Origin: Didymodactylos carnosus
Lineage: Eukaryota > Rotifera > Eurotatoria > Philodinida > Philodinidae
Assembly: GCA_905250885.1 (NCBI GenBank)
Contig: CAJNOQ010000867.1
Coordinates: 1-39,766 of the forward strand
Reading direction: 5' to 3'
Length of the DNA stretch: 39,766 nucleotides
The first letter of the stretch is position 1. Each line of letters starts with the position of its first letter. Below, one piece after another: positions 1 through 11,900 of the stretch. Below the pieces are notes generated by a model. That model was not told the origin of the DNA. It worked only from the letters and a program-made list of their open reading frames with translations, and ran no database searches. A program made the translations under genes and the position numbers.

Positions 1-567
1 ATTAAAAATGTCATTTGGATGGCTTACTAGATAACGATTCGGCAGTGGAACTCAGCCATTGCTCCGGCTTTATGAAATGACCGGATTAATGGCTGACTTT
101 AAGCTGTTGCAGTAGCTTACTAAATTTGCAGTGTAAGGTAAATGCAAATTGATCTTCATTTTTCGCTAACTTTATTCGGCCTTCACAAAGATTTGTCAGT
201 AAAACTTCTACATAATTATTTCTAAATGTTATTTCTAAATGTGGTTTACTTAATAAACCATACTACTGCTTATTCGTTTGTGAAAAAAATATTGTAATAA
301 AAATGCGAATGAAACGAAATTAGATGGCAGCAGAGTACCAATTTAATAGGAGGGAGCACTCACCTATAGTTTAAGTCTATGACCTTTTGTTTTATCATCT
401 GATAATATCTTAGACTATTTTTAATTCCCGTTCATCTGCGATTTTGCTAGACCTTTGACTAAAAGAACTTGCTTCATAGAATTTTATATCATTCTGTAAA
501 AATCTGCCGAAACGTTTATAAAACTTTAGAAGAGTTTTAGTTTCCAACCGGGAAAATAGAAACTGCA

Positions 568-707
568 TTAAAAAAGGATATCATACTGACACAATGGCAC
601 TCAACCAACACATGACTTATTATCATACTCCGTCTCAGATAGTTGAAAAAGAGAGAGAACAACCATTGTTGGCTGAATCAAATCCGTTTGATTTATACGT
701 ATTTGAA
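568..707 (+). pseudogene. Inverted partial copy of exon 7 of the giant gene
   Basis: About 140 bases match minus-strand positions 6344-6205 with roughly six differences, so about 96% identity by eye, in opposite orientation to the source gene. The copy includes the stretch encoding TYYHTPSQIVEKEREQPLL. It starts near the run ATTAAAAAAGG and similarity stops abruptly after TACGTATTTGAA. There is no splice site or start context, so it should not be functional on its own. It might be a recent inverted duplication, or a remnant of a paralogous copy lying further left. Confidence 0.8.
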
Positions 708-2923
708 TTGATCAGTTGAAGATCATTTGAATCATTAACTGTATTAATGAGGAAGGTACCTCGCAAGAAAAAACTTGCAAAAAGGTCCTAGTATTTGGTC
801 CAAACATTCGATACCAAGCAGATTTTTTATAAACCGTTTTCTGAAAACTCTGTTGAAGTTGATTTAGATGAGCCGATTGGTCTGATTTTTGTCATCACCC
901 ATATAATACTGAATATTTCAGTAGCTATAATAGTTCAGAAAGAAAAAATAACAGAAAATAAAATGAAATTTGGCTTAACACTAGAACTTTTTATCCAATG
1001 CGATTCTGTATTTGAGAACCAAAAAAGTGCACAAAATTTGCTAATGATCTAGTAAATTATTGTACTCTACAACCATAATATACTAAAAATCTTTTAAAAA
1101 ACGTTCTTCTTATGCATTTCTTTTTCCAAATGCAAAATATAGCTCACGTCTCAATGTGTGACAGTGCACTTTTTGTTAGAATTTTTTTTAAAGATAATTG
1201 ATGCCATAGAATCTAAAACTAAATTTTAATTAATGTAACAGTGCGCGATAATTGTTTCTTCAGTGTCTCTCATGTATCACATACGAACATGGATATGTAC
1301 ATTAATTTTAGACATTATTGTGAATTTTGCCAACATACTATAGGAGAAAAATGTTTCTGATAAATATAATCCCTAAATGTATTTTGTTAAAATGGATCAA
1401 TCGTCTCTTACTTGAAAAATATGTTTTAAAAAGATTTAAATAAATCTTTCATTATACATAAACGAGCATCTTGTTTGATTTCGTATGAGATTTTTATTTT
1501 TGAGCCAATTTTGGCTTCGCACAAATAAAAACAAGAATAAATTCAAAAAATGGAAACAAAACAAAAATCAAACCACAAGAGTCGATTTATACAAAGGAGG
1601 ACAAAAAAGAAAACTCGTTATAGCTTAATGATGATAATAATATAAGAAGAGGATAAAAGAAGAGAAAAACAAGAATAGTACATCAATATCAATAATAATA
1701 ATTATGAAAAACACACCAAAGAGAAAATAATAGTTATTAATGGAAAAAGAAAAAAATGACCAAACAAACAACAATTTTCCAACGTCAGATATATATATAT
1801 ATATATATACACATACATGAATACAAACAAAGAGAAGAAAAGAAACTGATTTGATTTTCTGAAGAAGAATAAAACAGATCCCAGACAGACCGAAACTAAA
1901 TAAATGTTGAGATTCAATATGAAAACATAAAGAGAAATATTTTGGTGATCTATTCTATTATCTTCTAATAAATTAAATCTAGGATTTTTAGTGAAAATTT
2001 TGGGACACAAATGAAAACAAAAATAGAGAAAAGCAAAAAACAAAAAAAAAAAAAAGTGCGCATAAAAAGCGCATACTGTGTAAAATATAAACTCATTTCG
2101 TTTCAGTTTGTTTAACAATGTAATATTTTTTGTTTTTTTTGTTCATGTAATACAGATACACATATAGAAATAACGCAATATATTTAAGGCAACAGGATAG
2201 CAGAAAAATATATTATAAAATCATCTTTGTATACAATACGTTTAAAAAGAACATGAACACGTAACAAAGTATAGAAGTGAGACAAAACATAAAGAAATAG
2301 ACAATAAATTGCGGTTGTGCTTCTTCAAATGTTCTACAAAGACCAGCAGACGGAAGTAGAAAAGCTCTTTGAGTGAATAAAACATGAAAACTGAAACTAC
2401 TTGAAACAAACAAATAACAAACTAGAGATCCATGAAAAGACTTTTCAAAAAAAAACAAAAACAGGAAGATGGGAGACACAGTTATATATATATATAAATT
2501 GAAACACAACAGCAAAAGGAAAAAAGCCCGTATTGCTCAGAAAGAAATGGCCCAAAAAACCAAACATTTATATTGTCATTGTACTTTGTTCAATTGAAAA
2601 AAATTTTTTTCATCTCTAACAAAGTACATCAGATTTTTCTTATTTTGCAACGAAACTAACAAACATAAAAATACAAAAAAGAAAGAATAGAAATTTTTGG
2701 TTCTTCTGGCGAATATAAAAAAACAAACAAACAAACAAACATGACACATTAACACACACAAAAAAATTAATAAACAAAAAAAAATTGATTTGCTTTGAAT
2801 AATACATTTTTTTGTAAATATTACCTTGCGTCAAAATTAATAATTACAGGAAAAACAAAATAAAAAAGAAATTTTCCTTTTCAATTATCTGCTCTGTTAG
2901 ATTGTCTAATTCGATATTCGTTA

Positions 2924-2933
2924 TTTATTTATT
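2924..2933 (-). promoter_or_regulatory. Overlapping polyadenylation signals of the giant gene
   Basis: Two overlapping AATAAA hexamers on the minus strand begin 8 bases after the stop codon. They would give a very short 3' UTR. Further AATAAA copies in the AT-rich DNA towards 1 could serve instead. Confidence 0.35.
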
Positions 2934-2940
2934 CTTCAAT

Positions 2941-2972
2941 CTATATGTCGAATGTATTATGATCACGAGAGG
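2941..2972 (-). other. 32-nt last coding exon of the giant gene
   Basis: Exon 8 has a consensus donor (ATGT|gtaagt, end 3399). A strong T-rich acceptor ending in tttttag stands at 2973-2975, and splicing there stays in frame and ends in SSRDHNTFDI and a TAG at 2943-2941. If the intron were kept, the protein would instead run on in basic residues to a stop at 3348-3346. The consensus donor, pyrimidine tract and matching phase favour the spliced form. Confidence 0.6.
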
Positions 2973-5900
2973 CTAAAAATAAATAAAAAATAACAATGAT
3001 AATAAATTAATAATTAATTTTTATTTAATTAATAGCAAAAAAATACACTCAATTCTCAAAATAAATATATACTATTTAAATTTGAATTCGCTTTTTTATG
3101 TTAAACATAAAGCGTGAGGTTAGTCAGCATATTTCTCGATCTAATTTAGTATTTTTTTTTTTCGAATATTCCACAAACCAAATATCTAGACATATCATTA
3201 GTATTCAAAAGCAAACAAAATGTTAGATATTTGTTTCAACCGTATTCGTACCCTGAAACTTGTTTCATGTCATCGTTGTTTCGATGATTTAAGAAGTTTT
3301 ATTGATGTAATTGCGAATAAATAATCCAATTATTAATTAGATTTTTTAATTTCGAAATTTGTTTCGTCTTTTATACTTAAAAGAATCATTATACTTACAC
3401 ATGAAACCAGAACCAAATTGTTGTGCAGCTGCACGCATTGATGGATGATGATGATGTGAAGCTAATAATGGATATGGATGATGATTGTTTGAAAATTTCA
3501 TTGACGGATGATGAAACAATGTATCAACATTTGGTGACGATGGTGTATCATTAAGAGCATTGAAACCGAATGCTGCAGCTTGAAATGCAGCAGCATTATA
3601 CATTGTAGCCGCTATATTATGTTCGTCCATAAGTGCTCTTGGCAAAAAATGTGATGAATGAAAATCAGCAATCATGGATGGATTATGGTGATGTTGTTCA
3701 AATGAATGTGGTGGGCCAGTTATGTAGGATGAAGATGAACGTGAATGACTAGAAAATGGATTACGTGATGATGGTTCATTTGACGTTTTACGATGGTGGG
3801 ATGATGATGTTTGATTTTTTCGAGAATGATGGTGATTATCATTATTGTGACGACTGTAGCTGTTACTGTGATTATTATTCTGCTGCTGTTGTTGTTGTTG
3901 AGCAGCCGCTATTGAAGCACTTTGTACAAGATTATTGGTAAAATACGACGATGCCATATCGGTGGGTAAAGGAAAAGGAGTTGGAAATGGATGATAATAA
4001 TTTGTATTACCTTTCGATTTTGGAAAACGGCACGAAGGCTGTGGCTGTTGCTGTTGCTCTTGAGAAGATGACTGATAACTAGTATTTGAATTAGATGTAT
4101 GATCTCTCTTCTCTGATGATCTGTGAGATGAGGATTTATTTGAAGAGGAAGAATTATTAGTACTTTGAGAAGTTTTGTTATTACTTTCACGATGAGATGT
4201 GGATGATGACGATGATGACGACGATGATGACGATTTTTTACTTGGAGAGAAAGATGTAGGTGTTTTAGGTGGCGATTTGGATCTATTCGTAAAACTACAA
4301 TAGTTTCCATGAGACGACGACAACTGCTCAGAATGCGAACTATTTTTGATAGGATATTGGGATTTTGTATGGTTTATTGGTAATGGTGGCGTTGTTGGAC
4401 TTAATGTTGAAAAATGTTCAGCATCTAATAGACGAGGATAATTTTTCGCTTTTTGTTTCGGATGTGGGTGGTATACAAAATTATCAACATCATTATTTTT
4501 ATTTTGTTTCGTAGCTAAAGCGGTTAGTTCATCATTCAAACGTTTATCACAATTAGCTAATAATTTATTAGAAACAGATGAATATTGAGTGGCTGGAAAT
4601 GCTGCAATACACGCTGATGTTGTTAATGGTAATTCTTGACAATGATTATCTTCAATATGAATCAAAGGTGGAGGTGGTAACAGTTGCGCCGGTGAAGCAA
4701 CAGATGAAGGTGTTTCTAGAGCGATTTGTGCTCGAGGTGTGGTTGTACGAGATATCGTTTTTTCTTGTGAGTGTGGATGTGAATCATTACTACTTGAACA
4801 TACTTCTTTTTCAATAGTTTCAATACACTTTGTTTCTGGAAGATTATCTGTTATTTTTGTCTCTACATTAACAGTAGAAGTAATAGTATCGATTGGTTGT
4901 TCATTAGACTTAGCAATAATTGACGGTGACTTAATATCATCGTTTCTTTTCAATTCTTCTTTTGGTTTGAGTTTTTGTTGTATAAAAGGCGATTGCGCAG
5001 GTGAATTAATTAATATCACATCACTATCACTGTTATGTATATTTCCATCATCACGTTCAATTGTATGCGGTTGTTGTGTAGTTGGTTTTTGAGCCCAGTT
5101 GAACATTTGTGCTTCAAATCTTGTTAATCCAGCATATTCAGTTGTTATCGCTTTATTATTGTCTTCATTTTCAAACTGATCTTTTGTTTTTGTTGAACGT
5201 TTCGACTGATGACTACGGTTACTTTTACCGCGACGCTGACGAGATGTTTTTGATTTTTTAGCTTTTGTCTTCAAACCCGTAGGTGTTTCAGACAAAAGTG
5301 AATTTTTTTCATCATCATCCACGTTGTTTTGCACAAATTCATCAGGTTGACTTGAAGTGACTGTTCCATTAGTTAATGTCTCCTAAAAAATGATCCAAAA
5401 GGAGAACCGTTATCCAATGGTAGATTACGAACTTTTCTAAGATACATGCAGTAGGCAATGAAAGTATGAATTACGTGTGAACGCCATAGAAACACAAACT
5501 TTTTTAGACAATCAACAAATCATTTTTTTCCTCCAAAGGTACGAGCGACCACTCGTACCACTGGCTGATTGGATTCAGTAATGCCAGTATCCATTGCTAC
5601 TAGTAGACCTAATCTTAAATACTTATGAATTCAATAGTGCTGCCGGTCGATAACTTCAGTTTAATTAATATGAATTTTTACACAGAACGGTAAATAAGGG
5701 ATGTTTACTTCAAGTTCAACTAAGAAAAATACTTACATGATTTTGTATTTGAACATGATCACTCTCCTTCATTTCCTTGATCACAATCTTTTTAGTATTT
5801 GATCTTTTCTTTGTTATTTTTGGCGATGGTGAAACTAATACTGTTCCTAAGTTACAATCAGGATGTTCAACATGAATTATTTCTGCCACAGTCGTTGTCG

Positions 5901-8900
5901 ACGATGGGCCATGTCTCGTTGATGGTCGTGATAGTGTTTCTTTCTTTCGAATTGTTATACGTAGAGGTGGTCGGTCGGTGGGTTCACTGGATGGGACTGG
6001 CGACGCTATTGTAAATTTCACAGTTTCTAAATCAGCATAATTCGTTGATTCTCTACTGTATGATTCATTTTCATTATCCACCGGTTGTTGTTGACGTTTT
6101 TTATTTGATTTCTTTGAACGACGTTTAACCGAATTATACAAGGACGAATGATTCGGTATTGCTGTCAATGTTTCGTTTAATTCAGTCATTTCATGATCAT
6201 GTTTTTCAAATACGTATAAATCAAATGGATTTGATTCAGTCAACAATGGTTGTTCTCTCTCTTTTTCAACTATCTGAGACGGAGTATGATAATAAGTCAA
6301 GTGTTGATTGAGTACCATTGTGTCAGTATGATGTCCTTTTTTATCGCGTTTTCTTGATGACTTATGTTTCTTATTCAGATGGTTATCAATATTAGCGGTT
6401 TTTATTTCTTTTTCTTCATGTAAAATTGTACAGTTAACCTAAAATTAAATAAGATATTCAGAAATGGGAAAACCAGCATGTTTCTAATTCAACTACTTCG
6501 AGTAGTATAATTAGAAAATAATACTCTCAACACACTTAGAGCTTTCTCTAACTTACATCGCTAACAGAGATTTCTTTCTTTTTGTTCATTGCTGTCGATG
6601 CCTCTGAAATATTTGTGACTTTTTCAGTTGTCGCATCTTGTTTAAATTTTAGTTTAATAGTCGGTGAACTTGTGTACTGTTCATCTACTTTAATATCATC
6701 GTTTGGTATTTCATCAATTTTTAGTGAACGTTTGCTCTTTTTATGTCTTCTTTCTGTCCTTTTACACGTGGAATTTTGTTCATGAACTAATACTGCATTG
6801 TCTTTTAGTGATATATGCATTTGTTCAATTGGCTTATTTTCTGGCAAAGATCCCTAGTAAGAAACAAACATGTTTAAAGATAGTTGAAGATACGTTTAGG
6901 GTGTGCGCAAATGACTGTTTTACTCACTTTTTGTTCAATGATCAACTGTTGCTGATTATCGTTTTGTTCTTTTTCATTGGTTGTAATCAACGATGGATAG
7001 TCAGAATTTTGGACTAATTCAACTTCTAATTCACCAAGTTGAGAATCCGTTTTACGAAGATTAACAATGCTCAAATTGACGCTTCTTACTTGATTAATAA
7101 AATGTTGACTACGATAACGTAAATAAATATTTTCTAATGGTTGACGTTTATTGATCATAGTAGTAGCTGTTGTCGTTATTTGTTCATGCTCATTTTCGTC
7201 CATAGATACCGGACTATAAAAACTATCCATTAGCGGAAGAGATGAATGTTTAATTGAGTCTGTACTCGTTCTTATTGTTAAACGACGTTTCTTTTTGGCT
7301 GTGGTACATACTTCATTTTCATCATCCGATGGCAAAATAAGTGGCGATGTTATTGATATTGACTTCCGTTTTAAATTTGTCAGTTCATCAATGGTTCTGT
7401 CATTTTCTAATTGATCAACCAATGAATCAATATCATCAACAGAAAAACTAATCGATGGTTTTGAATCACCATCAATAATAACTCCTTGTGTTTCTATAAT
7501 ACTGTTAGTTAAATCAATAGTTTCATTATCATCAGTGTTACATTGGTGAGGTTGTTGCTGATTTGATTCTAATAATAACTGTTCTAAATCGTCATCACTA
7601 TTCGAATTTGATTCAGTTTGTACAAAATTCATTCGTTTTGTACATATATCGGTTATTTTGCCCACTTCTTCAACAATTAAAATCCCGTCGTTATCTGCCG
7701 TTTCAGGCGGTAAACGTTCATGGTTTGGGGAATTTGTAAAAAACAATTTATTATTGTCACAATTTTGTTTGACTAAATCATCTGTTGATAATAACGGTAG
7801 CAAACTATCTGTTGTATTGTTTAAAAATGATGTACACAGTACGGAACGATGCGGTGAATCGTTATTATCATCGGCACAATTACTACTGATGCTACTATAT
7901 TTCAATGGAGAATGATTTGGTGACGATGCACTTGACGGTGAAGATATTGGTTCAAATATAATACAAGGTTTATGTGGTATTTTCGACATAGCTTCTGTTG
8001 TAGTCGGTTGTATAACTGTTGACGATGATGATTGCGTTGAAACAACAGACGGTGACAAAACCACCGGACTAGTTGCTGCGTGATGAGTAAATACAGATGT
8101 ACCCATTGTATCTGAAATAGGAGAATAGGAGACGGTATCGGATGCATCCTCTTTGTCTGTTTGACAAAATAATGACGATTTAACAGGCTCAGACCCTTTT
8201 GTGGGTGTTAATAACGAATCAATATCGATTAGTGTACTTGATGAATTCAAACTTGTTTCATGATCTTGCGAGGATAACAATGGTTGATTTAAGGATGATA
8301 ATTCCTGATTTATTGTTTTTAATGTAGATGTTACACGAATAGGAGTTGTCAATTCTTTACGATCAAAGTAGTATAGAGAACGATTACATATGGCCGAATT
8401 AGAGGCAGCTGTTGAATAGGGCGATGAAAAAGTATCAACATCGAATGCCGTCGGTAATATTGTAATTTGATTATGAGGTGGGGACGAATCTTTGTCTTTA
8501 TCGGAAATGCTCTCAAATAGATTGTCTGATTTTTTTTCTGTTGTTTGCACTTTTGAATCGACATTTTCGATAAAATCAATTTGCATAGTTGTTGCAGTTT
8601 CTTCTGCTTGATCATGATTCTGGTAACATTGTTGTTCAAACGACGAAGTAGTCGTTGGATCAAATTGTAAAAATGAGGTTGCAACATTTGTTGAATTTTG
8701 ATCAACAGAAAATTGGTCAAATGAAGAATTTCGTTCTTCTTTTTGGTCACCGTTTGTTGACCAACAAAAATCCATTTCATCATGTATAACAGTAGACTGT
8801 TGCTCTTGATTGGAGATTTTAACAGGAGACGAAGACGTTATTTTGCATGCGTTTTGGAATTTTGGTGAACCACTGTATGAAGATTTTGATGTAACTGGTA

Positions 8901-11900
8901 TTGGCTGCGAAGACGGACGTGGTAACGGTGAATTTAATTTATGTTGTTCACGATGTCTTGGCGATTCTAAACGATTATTAGGGGATGATTGTGATGAACA
9001 TGATTGTACAAGCTGTGATGGCGTTAATATTTGTTCCTGAACAAAATGGTTTACAGCATTTGTAATCGATGCGGTTTGTTGTTGTTGTTCCTCATTGCTT
9101 AATTCAATGGCAGTAGTATTTTGCTCATTAAGCTCTAACTGATCCGGTTGAAATTCTAACGTTTGACATTCTTCCAATTGTTTTTGTAATAGATCTTGTT
9201 GTTCTTGAAAATAACTAAGTTGTACATCAAGATTATCGACATTATACGTGTAAGATGAAGACTCTTCCTGAATAATTATTTGACCAGAATTTGGTATTAA
9301 GTCGTTACTTGTTAATAATGGTACAGTCAAAATAGTTGGCGGAGCTGTATTTGACTCAATGAAAGATGAATAACTAGCTAATGGTGTTTTAATAATAGCT
9401 GGTTGAATATTAGTAGATGGTATTAAATAAGGATAATCTTGAGAGATAATATTTGGCCCATGTGGAGAAGACGTAAGAGATGATGGTTGCTGGTGCGAGT
9501 ACAATGTCTGATGGACAACTGGTTGGACCGATCTTTGTAAATCATTGAGAATTTCTTGAAATGCTAATGGTTCAATGTTAATAGGTTTTAATTGTGTTCC
9601 TTCGTCAGGCATTAATCGAGTAGCCGTGGGTGTTGAATTGTACCATGTCGTTGGCTGAAATTGTGGAGTGTATTCGATCGTTGTCTGTAATGGAACAGTT
9701 GTCACTGATATACTATTGTTCATTAATGACGATTTTTGATGATGATTATTAAAATTCGAATGTTGATCCCCAAAATAATACATTGAATTATCGTTTGTCG
9801 TTAATTGTTGTAACAAATTATCTGCTCCTTGAAATTCTACAAATAAATTTATAATAATTAGTATAGAAAAGTTTCAATATAACAGGCGTTTTAGATATCA
9901 TGCATAGAGATTTCTTCGGTTGTTCAGATTATGCAACAGACACAGATTCATCTACCGTATGACCCGAGTGAGCGGTATTGACCCGAAATTTTAGGATTCT
10001 CGCATCATGAATGAAAATTTTTGCCTCTTGAACCTTAGATTGCCCACCCAGGGAAGAAAATCTAGATTAGTCGTTATCATACGAGATTCGATTTTAAATA
10101 AATCTCAAATACAACGTGTCTAACAGTGGTCAATCTATCTCTATAAAGACCTCCATCAGAAGACTCTAAAATTAGTTAACATATTCTCACGCATGCTGTA
10201 CCTTGTAAAAACTGTTCAATATGTTGCACTTGCTCTTTATCAACAATGGATGTATCATCGTTCACATTCTCTATTAAATTCGCTAGTGTCGTATCATTAT
10301 TATCGACACCTAACTGATTAAACGTTGCTTTAACTTGTTCCAAATCAAAATGTTCTGCTAAATCTTCAAATGTTTGTTCGCTAAATGAATTGATAATTAC
10401 ATCATCATCATCGACCACCCCATCATCATCACATTCATTCTCAACGTCGCTTCCAGCATAATTAACATTATCTTCTACAATGTTATCAAGTTTTTTCATA
10501 TTATTTACTTCTGCTCTCAATGTATCAGCAGTTGTTGTCGCTGACAAAATGTTTAATTGATCGCTAACACCGTAATCATTCCTCAAACCTTCCGTTGCTG
10601 TTAATGCTGCAACATCAAAATTTTCAAAATCGACAACATGTTCATTCGAATTAAAAAATTCCTCTAATGTCGGCATACTAGTCGTCGACGTGCTTTGAGG
10701 ATAAATATTCTGCACCTGAATGGGACGATTATTATTTAACATCGTTTGAAATGTAGACTCCGTTGCACGCTGTCGAAGAGTATTTGATGGTGTCAGAATG
10801 TTGTTGGTTTCACATAATGTATTTGTCACAATACGTCTAACATCAATTTGATCAAGACTTTGACGATTTTTTGTTATCGTAGTTGGAGATGAGCAAGAAT
10901 GCTCGATACTTTGTTGTGCTGAATACGATGTCCATGATTGTTGATGTTGTAAACTGATCGATGTATCTTTAGAACCTATTTCAGTCGACAACAAATTACC
11001 ACTTTGTTGTTGCTCTGGTGCAATCAAATTTGTCGATAAAATGTCTTGATTTAATTTTTGAAAGAGTTTTGCAGCTTCTTCTTGGAAAACGTCTTGTTGT
11101 TGTGGAGATGTAAGTGATTGTGTTAAAGGCAAAACTATGTTAGATGAATCTTGTACAGAAGACGGACGTGATGGTACGAGAGAATTTGTTTGAAATGTTT
11201 TAAGGGCAGAATTAGTTGATAGAACACTTTCACTATGATATTGTACAATCGTTTTCGATTGTTTTGTAGAATTTGATAGATTTTTCTTTTTTGTAGTTTT
11301 CTTGCTTATTGTTGTTGTAGTATTAGGCATCGATGATCGATTTTGATTTGTACCCGGAATAGCAGGTGCTAATGGTCGCATACCTGGAGTGCTAAGCGTT
11401 CGTTGTAGATTCGGTGCTATTTGAACAAGTGCAGGAGCAGATGTTTTAGATTGCATCGGTAATAATTGTGATTCTACTGTGGTGGTTATTGTGGTATTAC
11501 TCGTATCAACTGCTTTTTTCCGACCCCGATTTGATGTTGTTGAGCCTGTACGAGTGCGTAGTACTTTTCCATTTTTCACTTTACATGACGAAGTGCTCAC
11601 CGTTGTTGATGTTGAGTTTCTTACAGTTGTTGGTAACGTATTAATTGACACTGAAGATAATGAACTTGATGTTAAAATGTTATTTGTATTATTTGACGTT
11701 ATTGATGATAAACTACCAACATCAACAGATTTTGGTCGGATAAGTGTGTTATTTGTTGAAATAGTGATATTACTGTTATTAGTATTACTCATAGGCAATA
11801 ACTTTGTCGATGTTCCTTCAAACGGTAATAAGTTTGCTGTTTTAGAATTTTCCGTTGACGGTGATAATACTGGAAGATTTGTCGTTGTAGACGATAACGG

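Larger units (their letters stand above)
1..2940. other. AT-rich non-coding region left of the giant gene
   Basis: No gene could be supported here. An imperfect hairpin lies at 52-67 / 81-96 (TCAGCCATTGCTCCGG and its near complement), and a 13-base direct repeat (TTATTTCTAAATG) near 217-243. The partial copy of exon 7 at 568-707 is listed separately. From about 1500 to 2800 the plus strand is strongly A-rich, with an (AT)n run at 1789-1809 and (AAAC)n near 2720-2740. The ORFs of 60-140 codons on the minus strand here are F/Y/L-rich readings of poly-T and not credible proteins. Confidence 0.6.

Noticed and set aside
795..1052. 85-codon plus-strand ORF next to the exon 7 copy
   Set aside because: It is in no continuous frame with the copied segment, does not resemble any part of the giant protein, and shows no domain.
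1702..2834. Four minus-strand ORFs of 61-138 codons
   Set aside because: They are Phe/Tyr/Leu-rich readings of T-rich, low-complexity DNA, overlap the (AT)n and (AAAC)n runs, and have no domain or splice context.
3756..5092. Several plus- and minus-strand ORFs overlapping exon 8 of the giant gene
   Set aside because: They are alternate-frame shadows of simple codon repeats in the real exon.
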